From an uncultured Clostridia bacterium (GTDB taxonomy: Bacteria > Bacillota > Clostridia > Christensenellales > UBA1242), in assembly GCA_934747805.1 (NCBI GenBank), contig CAKVHC010000004.1, forward strand, positions 9,828 through 73,827: a stretch of 64,000 nucleotides of DNA. The letters are read 5' to 3'. Below the pieces are notes generated by a model, which was not told the DNA's origin, searched no databases, and saw nothing but the letters and a program-made list of their open reading frames with translations. Positions 28,173 through 35,516 of the stretch are shown here, in pieces. How positions within the stretch are numbered: position 1 is the stretch's first letter; the number at the start of each line of letters is the position of its first letter. Position numbers and translations under genes: made by a program.

Positions 28173-28472
28173 CTAATTATTTTCTAGTCTTTCTTTACAT
28201 CTCTTTCTATTTCTAATTAAAGGGACAATGATTATTTTTTTTGCTTTTACATTTTTAAAATCCTCCTTTTGTTTAAATTTTGTTTTCGACTTTTTACATT
28301 TCAGCACCTCCTTATTTTTATTCTTACATAGTCGTTCGGACAACATTTGTCCGTTCGGGAATGTTTTACACAAATATTCTACAATTCTCGTGTGTTCACC
28401 ATTTGAACACTCGGGAATATTTTTATGTAAAAATTTTACCAACCCCAAGAGTTCAACATTTGAACTCTTCAA
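28173..28472 (-). CDS. small protein with two 19-residue repeats
   Basis: 99 residues. The N-terminal part has two 19-residue repeats, SNVELLGLVKFLHKNIPE and SNGEHTRIVEYLCKTFPN, with the shared pattern SNxE...(L/I)V(K/E)(F/Y)L(H/C)Kx(I/F)P and the start of a third. The rest is Lys/Arg-rich. The repeats are encoded by DNA carrying three evenly spaced dyads, so the reading frame may be secondary to a DNA or RNA structure. It lies upstream of the mobilisation genes. Confidence 0.45.
   Translation of the reverse strand: MKSSNVELLGLVKFLHKNIPECSNGEHTRIVEYLCKTFPNGQMLSERLCKNKNKEVLKCKKSKTKFKQKEDFKNVKAKKIIIVPLIRNRKRCKERLENN
28338..28468. repeat. three dyads with CAT apex at 56-57 bp spacing
   Basis: Dyads GGACAA-CAT-TTGTCC (28338-28352), GTGTTCA-CCATT-TGAACAC (28392-28410) and a 9-bp stem AGAGTTCAA/TTGAACTCT around CAT (28448-28468). 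Stem sequences differ but pairing is kept; the apex is conserved. A TCGGGAAT block follows the first two. Possible transfer origin, protein-binding array or RNA hairpins. Confidence 0.6.
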
Positions 28473-28482
28473 AAAAATTCAC

Positions 28483-28513
28483 AAGAAAAAATAACTCAAC
28501 GAAAGTTGAGTTA
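28483..28513 (-). terminator. terminator-like hairpin upstream of the mobilisation region
   Basis: Stem TAACTCAAC/GTTGAGTTA with loop GAAA, followed on the minus strand by a U-tract. Confidence 0.6.
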
Positions 28514-28648
28514 TCTTCTATGTAAGTTATTAAATTTTATATATCTTATTATATTAAGGACATTTTTTTCAAAAAATTAAATTAGTAAACTGAAAATTTT
28601 AAAAGCCTTAACTAAAAAAGAAAAATTTGGGAAGTTGTGAGAAACAAT

Positions 28649-28678
28649 CAAAAAAATGACTTGCGAATTGCAAGTCAT
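28649..28678 (-). terminator. terminator of the biosynthetic-like operon
   Basis: Stem ATGACTTGC/GCAAGTCAT followed on the minus strand by seven U. It lies just after the MazG-like gene and marks the end of the operon that begins near 34.65 kb. Confidence 0.8.
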
Positions 28679-28700
28679 AAATATAAGCTTATTTAAATTT

Positions 28701-29030
28701 TTATTTAGAAGAAATTACTTTTTCTAAAAAGATTCTTTTTCCAAAAGCCCCTCGTTTTGTGCTTTTCTTATCCGCAACAGTAATGACATCTTCTAAAGTT
28801 GCACCTTCTATTTTTGCTAAGGCTTTTAGAACTTCTAATGCATCCGCAATTTCTTCTATTCTTTCTTCGCCACTGGCGGAAATAACTTCTTGACATTCTT
28901 CTTTTAATTTAGTTTCTAATGCCAATTTATATTCATCTAAAGATAATTCTCTTGTTATCGGTTCTTCACCTTTCTCTTTAATTATTTCAGGTATTTTATC
29001 TCTAACTAATTTATTATAAACTCTATCCAT
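28701..29030 (-). CDS. MazG-like nucleotide pyrophosphohydrolase
   Basis: 109 residues of the small all-alpha NTP pyrophosphatase type: YNKLVRDKIPEIIKEKG at the start and the metal-binding pattern KLKEECQEVISA...RIEEIADALEVLKAL (EExxE and ExxD). Such house-cleaning enzymes hydrolyse nucleoside triphosphates to monophosphates, sometimes modified ones. It has an AAAGGAGAAAG site. As last gene of the operon it may cleanse damaged nucleotides, or be an independent passenger; similar genes are common on mobile elements. Confidence 0.8.
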   Translation of the reverse strand: MDRVYNKLVRDKIPEIIKEKGEEPITRELSLDEYKLALETKLKEECQEVISASGEERIEEIADALEVLKALAKIEGATLEDVITVADKKSTKRGAFGKRIFLEKVISSK

Positions 29031-29078
29031 TAGCTTTCTCCTTTAATATAATTTATTATCCTTGATTCTCAAAATTAT

Positions 29079-29243
29079 CTAAATATTTTGACAAACAATA
29101 CTTACACTCATTTGCGAAGAATGTTTATTCAAATACCTATCTAAATAGTCTTGACTTTGGTTGCCTTGAATAGCAGAAAAACTAACTTCGTGTCGTCTTA
29201 TTTTTCTATCTTTGCTTTCTTCCTTTATATATTTTTCACTCAT
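29079..29243 (-). CDS. 54-residue peptide in the biosynthetic-like operon
   Basis: The start ATG at 29243 has a clear AAAGGA site six bases upstream; a longer in-frame start exists but has no such site. The peptide is hydrophilic (KYIKEESKDRKIRRHEVSFS at residues 4-23) with a polar middle and a C-terminus ending SIVCQNI with a lone Cys. No family recognised. It lies between the SpeD-like and MazG-like genes. It could be a substrate or carrier peptide, a regulator or chance. Confidence 0.5.
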   Translation of the reverse strand: MSEKYIKEESKDRKIRRHEVSFSAIQGNQSQDYLDRYLNKHSSQMSVSIVCQNI

Positions 29244-29297
29244 AATGCATCCTTTAGCGTTTAAACAATAAGCCAAACCCTCATTTTTATATTTCCT

Positions 29298-29645
29298 TTA
29301 TTTAATAATGTGTGTTATAGTTTTACACATTACTTTATTCGATTTGAAAAGTTCTTTAAAATATAATTTGTCTATTTTTAACTTCTTAGAACAAGAAAAC
29401 AGATCTATACTAACATATTTATACTCTGGCCATGTGTGTAATACCAGATGAGACTCTGAAAGGATATTAACAGAAGTAAGTCCTTGATTTGGAAACAAGT
29501 ATTTAATTTTCTTTACCGAATGCAAATCTAGATCTTCAACTATTTTGTTTACTATATTTTCAATTTCATTTTCATCATTTATATCAATAGAACAATTATA
29601 GATGTCAACAAGATTTTGCCAAGTCTTTTTTTCTTTGTATAACAT
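29298..29645 (-). CDS. SpeD-like pyruvoyl S-adenosylmethionine decarboxylase
   Basis: 115 residues, the size of class 1b prokaryotic AdoMetDC proenzymes. The self-cleavage/pyruvoyl region is intact: SESHLVLHTWPEYKYVSIDL followed by FSC, containing the ESH serine, the HTWPE motif and the catalytic Cys. AdoMetDC makes decarboxylated SAM, the aminopropyl donor; some relatives decarboxylate ornithine or arginine instead. The gene overlaps the preceding methyltransferase-like gene by 41 bases and has its own AAAGGAG site. No spermidine synthase by name is nearby, so the donor may feed a methyltransferase-like enzyme. Confidence 0.85.
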   Translation of the reverse strand: MLYKEKKTWQNLVDIYNCSIDINDENEIENIVNKIVEDLDLHSVKKIKYLFPNQGLTSVNILSESHLVLHTWPEYKYVSIDLFSCSKKLKIDKLYFKELFKSNKVMCKTITHIIK

Positions 29646-30303
29646 ATATTATAACTCCTTTATAATTATCATCATTGATAAAATTTACGTACTTACAATA
29701 CTTCAATGTTAGATTGTTTTCTTTAACAAACTTTTGTATTAATTGTTGGTTGAGAAAAGTGTTGTCAATATTTTTTTTAATTGCATATTGTTCATTAAAA
29801 ATCCAGTTGGCCGATATCAAAATTCCATTTTCTTTTAATAAACTGCAAATTTGTGCCAATATATTTTCAAACTCTTTTTCATTACGACACAAACCCAATA
29901 GTCCGATTTGACTAATATTTTTGTATTTGTGTTTTAAGGAGATATTTGAAAGTAAATCTCGTTTTATAAACTTAGTTTTGCACTGCCTTAAGTCCTTATT
30001 ATAATAATTACTTCTCACATATTTGTAGCAACCTCCATCATAGTTGCTTAATTTCAATATTTTCGTTAAGAAAAATGACTCTTCAGAAATATCTACAATA
30101 TCAATAGGATTATTATACTTCTGAGCCAACCACCACAAAAGAGAAGTTGAACCGCCACCTAAATCCAACCACTTAGATTTTACAAAATATTTGTTGAAAC
30201 AGTCAAGAATTTCTTCAGTACCAAATCCACATACAAAGTCAGAACCATAATAATTACAAAAATAATCAAGTTCTCTTTTTAAATTAAATAAATCAATATT
30301 CAT
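29605..30303 (-). CDS. class I SAM-dependent methyltransferase-like protein (B)
   Basis: The start is taken as the third ATG (30303), which has a TTGGAG site seven bases upstream; it gives 232 residues. Motif I is WLDLGGGSTSLLWWLAQKY near residue 46, and later GLLGLCRNEKEFENILAQIC with LLKENGILISANWIF, a layout like the small-molecule N-methyltransferases (PNMT/NNMT-like). It may use SAM or, given its SpeD neighbour, decarboxylated SAM as donor. It overlaps both neighbours, indicating coupled translation. Confidence 0.7.
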   Translation of the reverse strand: MNIDLFNLKRELDYFCNYYGSDFVCGFGTEEILDCFNKYFVKSKWLDLGGGSTSLLWWLAQKYNNPIDIVDISEESFFLTKILKLSNYDGGCYKYVRSNYYNKDLRQCKTKFIKRDLLSNISLKHKYKNISQIGLLGLCRNEKEFENILAQICSLLKENGILISANWIFNEQYAIKKNIDNTFLNQQLIQKFVKENNLTLKYCKYVNFINDDNYKGVIIYVIQRKKDLAKSC

Positions 30304-31291
30304 AAACATACTCCAATTTAACATCCTTACCGAACAGTTCTATAAATTTATCATAGATTGCTTTTTTTTGTTCAACACTTAAACTTTCGACCATCCTAAT
30401 GCTAACAAAATCTTTTTTATATCTCCACGTAGCTATGATCTTTCCATCTAGTATAATTATGGCCTCAACTATTCCTGCAGGTCCCCACACTTTGCTTTTA
30501 AACTGGTTATTTATCAACCAAGTCTTATCTTCATAACTTAAACAAATATTATCAAATTTACCTAGAACAATAGTTGGAATATTCATTTTATTATTAAGTA
30601 GGTCTAAATCTTTTCTGTGGACGATTAATTTATCGTCCGTTACAACATAATCTTTTGGCAATTTATTAAAAACTTTATTTGTTTCCTTATAAGGAACTCC
30701 TAGCCAATGTTTAAAATCATTCAAAGTTGCGGGACCATATATTTTAAAATAATCTTCCATAACCTTTAACATTGAGAGATTTCTATTTATTTTTCTATGA
30801 TTAAAAACAATGGAACTTCTTTGTTTACTATAAACAAGTCCTTGTTTTGTTAATTCAATAAAAACTCCACCCCAGTTTTTAATGAAACTATTGTTAACCT
30901 CAAAAGATAAAAGTTTATCTACACTAATTTGTTCATGTCTTAAACATATCTTTTTGATATTATTTAAATCATTTAAGCTTAGATCATCTTTTAGATACTT
31001 TTTGTTAAACCAATTGTCTATCACATTGTTCACATAAACAATTTGCGAATATTTACTCTTATTTACTAAAAATAGAGTGTTACGAACATACCAATTACGT
31101 ATGGACTTCAGATATATTTCATTAAAAGTTACAGGAAAACACAATCTAGCATTTACATTAAACAACATATCTTTTTCGCTCTGCGCTTGAATCTCTAAGC
31201 GATTAATCAACTCGTCAAAAGAAGAAAACTTCTTAATTAATCCTTGCTTGTATAATCTTATATACATAACATCTTCTTTGGAAATTATCAT
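30293..31291 (-). CDS. HTH_42 DNA glycosylase, AlkZ-like with QxQ motif
   Basis: 332 residues of the winged-helix HTH_42 (AlkZ/YcaQ) family. The N-terminal part shows RLEIQAQSEKD, i.e. the catalytic QxQ motif that marks the AlkZ branch (YcaQ-type proteins have QxD), followed by RNWYVRNTLFLV. The C-terminal part ends with the family pattern VEAIIILDGKIIATWRYKK. AlkZ unhooks bulky alkyl adducts and interstrand crosslinks and is a self-resistance gene in the azinomycin cluster. The start overlaps the upstream methyltransferase stop (ATGA). Within a biosynthetic-type operon it is the best argument for a DNA-damaging product. Confidence 0.85.
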   Translation of the reverse strand: MIISKEDVMYIRLYKQGLIKKFSSFDELINRLEIQAQSEKDMLFNVNARLCFPVTFNEIYLKSIRNWYVRNTLFLVNKSKYSQIVYVNNVIDNWFNKKYLKDDLSLNDLNNIKKICLRHEQISVDKLLSFEVNNSFIKNWGGVFIELTKQGLVYSKQRSSIVFNHRKINRNLSMLKVMEDYFKIYGPATLNDFKHWLGVPYKETNKVFNKLPKDYVVTDDKLIVHRKDLDLLNNKMNIPTIVLGKFDNICLSYEDKTWLINNQFKSKVWGPAGIVEAIIILDGKIIATWRYKKDFVSIRMVESLSVEQKKAIYDKFIELFGKDVKLEYVYEY

Positions 31292-31998
31292 AGCACCTCT
31301 ACAAAAAAAATTTGATATTCACTTTGAAATTGTTTATCGAAATTTTTATTATATATAGTAAATTTAAAACCATATTCTTTCAATAAATGGATTATGTCTT
31401 TTACATTATGATTAAACATATAAATGTTGTGTTTAAAGCATAAATTACCGTCTTGAAAGTATCTATGACACAAATATACTTTATTTTCTATTACTTTAAA
31501 ACTAGTTTCCCTTAAATAGATTACATTATCAACTCTCGATTTCACCACACAAGAGTTAGTTAAATAAGAAGGTGCATATGACATATCTTTTGAGTTAAAA
31601 TTATACAGATCAAACACCAAATATTTAATATTATTATTTAGCTTTAGACTTTTAAAGAAACTTCTCAGCATCCCTAGATCAAACATTTGAAAAGACTGTC
31701 GCATACTTATTAAGCAATCAACATTTATTTTGGAAACATTTGTAAAATCACAAATATCGAATTTTAAATTATTAATTTTATAAGTATTTTTCAGATTTTG
31801 AATAACTTGCTGATTGATATCATACATTTCAACTTTATTAAAATATTTACACAAAGCTATATTTCTGTCTTTGTTTGAAGGAATTTCTGCGATACTTAAT
31901 TGTGAAATGTCTTTTCCTTTAAATAATTCCAATATACATGGAATATCATTATCTAAATTTTCTTCTAGGGTTGCGCGAACATTGTAATCAATTTCCAT
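31288..31998 (-). CDS. class I SAM-dependent methyltransferase-like protein (A)
   Basis: 236 residues with a Rossmann methyltransferase layout: LSIAEIPSNKDRNIALCKYF in place of motif I (no GxGxG), then VEMYDINQQVIQNLKNTY with the acidic ribose-binding residue, and DCLISMRQSFQMFD as motif IV. The degenerate glycine motif means either a divergent donor site or a different reaction. It overlaps the dehydrogenase gene by 11 bases and the DNA glycosylase gene by 4. Confidence 0.65.
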   Translation of the reverse strand: MEIDYNVRATLEENLDNDIPCILELFKGKDISQLSIAEIPSNKDRNIALCKYFNKVEMYDINQQVIQNLKNTYKINNLKFDICDFTNVSKINVDCLISMRQSFQMFDLGMLRSFFKSLKLNNNIKYLVFDLYNFNSKDMSYAPSYLTNSCVVKSRVDNVIYLRETSFKVIENKVYLCHRYFQDGNLCFKHNIYMFNHNVKDIIHLLKEYGFKFTIYNKNFDKQFQSEYQIFFVEVL

Positions 31999-33085
31999 AA
32001 AACTCCATGTGTTGTTTAATTACTGGATGAATTATCTTACCATCTTCTATTATTTTTGAAGTTCTCACAAATTTTTCTTTTGTCTTATCTCCAGAAATAT
32101 AACTCAAAATATCTATTATATAAGGAAAGCCATTACTTGTGTATGCTTCAACCGTAGTAACTGGATATGCCGAAGGTAAGTTATCTGTTTTTGAAAATAT
32201 TAAACCATCCTTTTCATAGTAAGGATTTTCTAAAGTTGTATACCTGTCAATAAAGGGCAAATACCCTTTACCATATCCACAAGTAACATCAATTACTACT
32301 GAACCTTTTTTCATTAAACTAATTACATCTTTTTCTATCAAAGGTGGGGTGTCATATGTAGATATTAAAATGGAACCTATTAACAAATCTATCATCGGTA
32401 AATATTTTTTAAAATTATCTTGAGTACTTTCCACAAACGACACATTGTTGTTATAAGAAATTGATAGTTTATTCATTTTAGCAACATTTCTTCCAAAACA
32501 AATTACTCTAGCCCCTAAATCGCTTGCCAGTTTTATAGCAGCTGCACCAACATTTCCATACCCAATAACTCCAACAGTACATGGTTTCACACCGCGAGTC
32601 TGTACCAAAAACTTACCACTACCTCCAAATTGTTTTTGTAATAAGTAAGTTCCCATAATGATCGAAAATTTTCCAGCAATTTCGCCTCCAGACTTTGCCA
32701 TAGGGAAAATATCATCCTCGGTTTTTAAAAATTCAAAGGTGTATGCATTAAGTCCACTTTTACACATTTCTTCTACTAAGTTTTTGTTGCTTTCAGCATG
32801 AAATAAAGCACATATGTTTAATCCCTTTCTAAAATATTTATATTCTTCAACAGTTGGTGCTTTATACTTTAATATAATGTCAGCGGATAACCACGCCTCA
32901 TCAGTATCTACTAATTTTGCTCCGTTTTTTTCATATTCGTTATCAGTATAGTTGCACCCAATTCCAGCCCCATACTCAACCAAAACAGAATATCCCAACG
33001 ATACTAATTCGTGAACTTGATCAGGTGTCATTATGACACGCTTTTCATTTTTTAACTTTTCTTTGATTATGCTAACAGTTTTCAT
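31988..33085 (-). CDS. alanine-dehydrogenase-like NAD-dependent oxidoreductase
   Basis: 365 residues of the alanine dehydrogenase/transhydrogenase family. The substrate residues known in Ald are in place: Arg in EKRVIMTP (residue 15), Lys in ILKYKAP near 74 and His in CALFHAESN near 95. The NAD site is TVGVIGYGNVGAAAIKLASD near residue 172. It could reductively aminate a 2-oxoacid or oxidise an amino acid. Identity to housekeeping Ald is loose, and it lies in the operon 6 bases after the aaRS-like gene, so the substrate may differ from alanine. Confidence 0.8.
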   Translation of the reverse strand: MKTVSIIKEKLKNEKRVIMTPDQVHELVSLGYSVLVEYGAGIGCNYTDNEYEKNGAKLVDTDEAWLSADIILKYKAPTVEEYKYFRKGLNICALFHAESNKNLVEEMCKSGLNAYTFEFLKTEDDIFPMAKSGGEIAGKFSIIMGTYLLQKQFGGSGKFLVQTRGVKPCTVGVIGYGNVGAAAIKLASDLGARVICFGRNVAKMNKLSISYNNNVSFVESTQDNFKKYLPMIDLLIGSILISTYDTPPLIEKDVISLMKKGSVVIDVTCGYGKGYLPFIDRYTTLENPYYEKDGLIFSKTDNLPSAYPVTTVEAYTSNGFPYIIDILSYISGDKTKEKFVRTSKIIEDGKIIHPVIKQHMEFYGN

Positions 33086-33091
33086 TTCAAT

Positions 33092-34174
33092 TTACTCCTC
33101 CATTATCATTTCAATATAGTCTATAGAATAGTTTCTAAAAAATCTTTTTGGTTCTTTTACCCACATCTCGACCTCCTCAAACAATTTATTTAGTCCGTTA
33201 ACTCCATAGTGCTCAACAAATTGGCAATAATCATTAAAGTAATCCTTAACATATGAATACTTTTTCCCATTTAAATAATGGGACTTGGATAGTTTTCCTC
33301 CTGAGCGATCAAGAATTAAAGGAGTAAATAATCTTATTGGTAACCTTTTTCCCAATTGGGCCATCCCTTCAGCATGAATTCTCATAGCCCAAGTTCCACC
33401 CCAATCACCCCCATCTATCATGGCAGTTAATACTTCTTCTGAATTTTCAGAAATCAAATATCCTTTCAACAAGTCCCTAAGCTGAGTGTTCATTTCTACA
33501 AAGTTGTTTGGATTTTTATCTACAGTTATTTCATAACTTCCATGTTCATAGCAAAAACTATTAATGATAAATCTGTTTTCGCTTACCGAAACGATTTGTG
33601 TTTTATGCATACTTTTATCAATAACAGAACATACTGGACATTTTGTTCTTATATGTAATTTACCATCTCTTGGGTTGAATAAATTTACAAAAAAGTCTTT
33701 GTTATTAACAACTTGTAATAACGATTTTCGGACACTTAAATTTTTTTGAAATTCATCATATGTTCTTATTTCATAATTAATACCTGTAACATCTTTTAGA
33801 AAATTTAATATTTCAAAATAAAACTTCATGTTATGATCGGCAATTGATTTGTTAGAATTTTCAACGATATCGCTTATTGACTTTACATATTTATAGCCAT
33901 CTTTTTCAATAAATTCTCTAGGACTACATTCAATTTCATCAAATTGCACTAACACATCTAATTTATAATGTTTTTTTAATTCTGCTCCCAACGCAAAAAC
34001 CGACATCAATGTTGTTAAAGTCCCAAGATGTGGGATACTATTCGGTTGCGAAGATGTATTTAATATAATCAATTTTGTTTTATTATCTATTTTATATTTA
34101 AACATTTCTGCAACGGAATTAAAATATTGCGGTAATCCACCCATACTAAAATAAATTTCACTCTTATTTAACAT
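33092..34174 (-). CDS. minimal class I aminoacyl-tRNA synthetase-like enzyme
   Basis: 360 residues with HIGH-type motif SIPHLGTLTTL near residue 48 and KMSKS-type motif GGKLSKSHYL near 305, plus a Cys/His knuckle (CPVCSVIDKSMH...CYEHG) near 180-210. The general pattern (GGDWGGTWAMRIHAEG) is nearest to class I lysyl-type enzymes by eye. It ends shortly after the catalytic domain and has no obvious anticodon-binding domain. Such truncated paralogs often activate an amino acid for a biosynthetic pathway in place of charging tRNA for translation. Amino-acid specificity is unknown. It overlaps the ASCH-like gene by 11 bases. Confidence 0.75.
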   Translation of the reverse strand: MLNKSEIYFSMGGLPQYFNSVAEMFKYKIDNKTKLIILNTSSQPNSIPHLGTLTTLMSVFALGAELKKHYKLDVLVQFDEIECSPREFIEKDGYKYVKSISDIVENSNKSIADHNMKFYFEILNFLKDVTGINYEIRTYDEFQKNLSVRKSLLQVVNNKDFFVNLFNPRDGKLHIRTKCPVCSVIDKSMHKTQIVSVSENRFIINSFCYEHGSYEITVDKNPNNFVEMNTQLRDLLKGYLISENSEEVLTAMIDGGDWGGTWAMRIHAEGMAQLGKRLPIRLFTPLILDRSGGKLSKSHYLNGKKYSYVKDYFNDYCQFVEHYGVNGLNKLFEEVEMWVKEPKRFFRNYSIDYIEMIMEE

Positions 34175-34646
34175 ATCTATTCACCTCTGTCAATTCATGA
34201 TTATGCAAAACATTTTTTAAAACACTCCTATTTTTCAATAATAAATATGTTTGAGGTGCAATAAAATCTGGAATAGTTTTTAGAATATCCTTTGAAATTG
34301 GTTTTTCAAATTTTACACATTTTTCTATAGGAATAATATAACAACCATTTTTGTTTTTTACCCAGTCATACATCACTTGATACTCACCGTCTCCAATATC
34401 AGAATAAATTTTTGCAGATGATTTTGCATCTTTCCAATATGGAATTCCTAAATACAAAATCCCAACTACTTGTTGCTTATTTTTGGGAATATAAATATAC
34501 GCTTTAGCTTTTGTTTTAACAAAGTTAAATCTATATTCATTTTTCTTACAACCACTCACTATTTTATTAAAGTAGCATTCTTGTAAACTTAACAGTATTT
34601 CCTCATAATTAGAAATACACTCATCTTCAAATAAACTTAATTGCAT
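34164..34646 (-). CDS. ASCH/PUA-like domain protein
   Basis: 160 residues. The N-terminal ILLSLQECYFNKIVSGCKK followed by NEYR matches the 'I.L..K..Y...I..G.K..E.R' opening of ASCH domains, and the beta-rich remainder fits the PUA-like fold. These domains bind RNA or modified nucleosides and regulate or hydrolyse. First gene of the operon: an AGGAGGTTGAG site, and a promoter at about 34.7 kb. It could be an RNA- or nucleotide-binding regulator or an enzyme of the pathway. Confidence 0.6.
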   Translation of the reverse strand: MQLSLFEDECISNYEEILLSLQECYFNKIVSGCKKNEYRFNFVKTKAKAYIYIPKNKQQVVGILYLGIPYWKDAKSSAKIYSDIGDGEYQVMYDWVKNKNGCYIIPIEKCVKFEKPISKDILKTIPDFIAPQTYLLLKNRSVLKNVLHNHELTEVNRYVK

Positions 34647-34691
34647 CTCAACCTCCTTGTCCTTTTTTAAAATAACAATAATTACAATTTA

Positions 34692-34719
34692 ATTATAACA
34701 TAAAACTAATCGTAAACAA
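34692..34719 (-). promoter_or_regulatory. promoter of the biosynthetic-like operon
   Basis: Minus strand: TTGTTT (34719-34714), 16-base spacer, TATAAT (34697-34692) with an upstream TG (extended -10). It lies about 45 bases before the ASCH-like gene. No other strong promoter was seen inside the operon. Confidence 0.7.
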
Positions 34720-34892
34720 AGAAAAAATGCAAATACATTAATTAAAAAAATTTATATCCTTTATTTGAGCAATTTTTTCACAAAATAAATAGTCCATAAT
34801 CGACATAAAGCCATTTCAACCTTAAAAGTTCACAAGAGTTTTAGGCAGTTTCATATAGATTTAGACCACATAAATTTACTAAAAAGTGCACA

Positions 34893-34912
34893 TTTGCTGT
34901 CAATTGCTGTCA
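34893..34912. repeat. right arm-type repeat of element 1
   Basis: TTTGCTGTCAATTGCTGTCA, identical to 24571-24590 near the integrase, about 107 bp inside the right attachment core. The rest of 34.72-35.09 kb holds only att-related sequence and no gene. Confidence 0.7.
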
Positions 34913-35018
34913 TTTTTATCAATCAAAAGACAACAAATATTTTCTTATATCGCTAAAACCCTTTATTTTACTGATGTTTTGATGTATAGAGCACACACTC
35001 TATTTTACTAGAACCCAA

Positions 35019-35029
35019 CCTTGGTAAGG
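35019..35029. repeat. right attachment core of element 1
   Basis: CCTTGGTAAGG, the sequence shared by the anticodon arms of both tRNA-Thr genes here. The flanking 60 bases up to the next tRNA resemble the 60 bases that follow the core at 24218-24228 (shared AAAATTAC...ACTTAA), so both are copies of the same element end. Confidence 0.7.
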
Positions 35030-35087
35030 ACTTTTTGGACAAAAATTACAACTTAATAACATCAAAATTTATGGAGCAACAAATCAT

Positions 35088-35162
35088 GCTGGTATGGCTT
35101 AATGGGAAAGCGCGGCCTTGGTAAGGCCGAGAGAGCGGGTCCGATCCCCGCTACCAGCTCCA
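35088..35162 (+). tRNA. tRNA-Thr (GGT), second copy, left end of element 2
   Basis: Acceptor GCTGGTA/TACCAGC, anticodon stem CGGCC/GGCCG with loop TTGGTAA (GGT), T-arm GCGGGTCCGATCCCCGC, encoded CCA. It has the same anticodon as the copy at 24.3 kb but a clearly different body, so it was probably brought in by an element and is not a recent duplicate. Confidence 0.92.
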
Positions 35163-35170
35163 GACATCAT

Positions 35171-35221
35171 AAAACCCTTTATTTATCGGCATTTCAGCCA
35201 TATTTAAGGGTTTTATTTTTT
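35171..35221 (+). terminator. terminator after the second tRNA-Thr
   Basis: Stem AAAACCCTT/AAGGGTTTT with a 25-base loop and a T-tract. Confidence 0.65.
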
Positions 35222-35338
35222 TGCAAATTTTCTAAAATTTTAATAAATTTTATGGAGCAATATCTATTTTTGGACTACAGAGTAAACAGGGCTTTTTTCT
35301 TCAATTAAAAAATTTTCAAAACTCCACATTGGCGAGTT

Positions 35339-35385
35339 TTGGCGAGTTAAAGCGGGTATTATTGCTCTCATTTGCTCCATTGATT
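35339..35385. repeat. 47-bp arm-type repeat, copy 1 (element 2)
   Basis: Begins TTGGCGAGTTAAAGCGGGTA and ends TTTGCTCCATTGATT. It matches 37656-37702 at 42 of 47 positions by eye. A further GGCGAGTT lies just upstream at 35331. The two copies bracket the RloAB-like gene pair. Confidence 0.75.
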
Positions 35386-35516
35386 TTTGTTAGTAATTCA
35401 CATTTTATATAATCACTCAATCTATAAAATGTAGATACTAATCTAAATAATTTTATAAAAGTTATTAATAACAAAGAAAATAACACAAAGTTATTTTTTA
35501 CTTTGTGCTATTTCAT

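Noticed and set aside
28701..29030. MazG-like gene as the antitoxin-type MazG of a toxin-antitoxin locus
   Set aside because: No MazE/MazF-like gene is adjacent; the protein is the stand-alone pyrophosphatase type.
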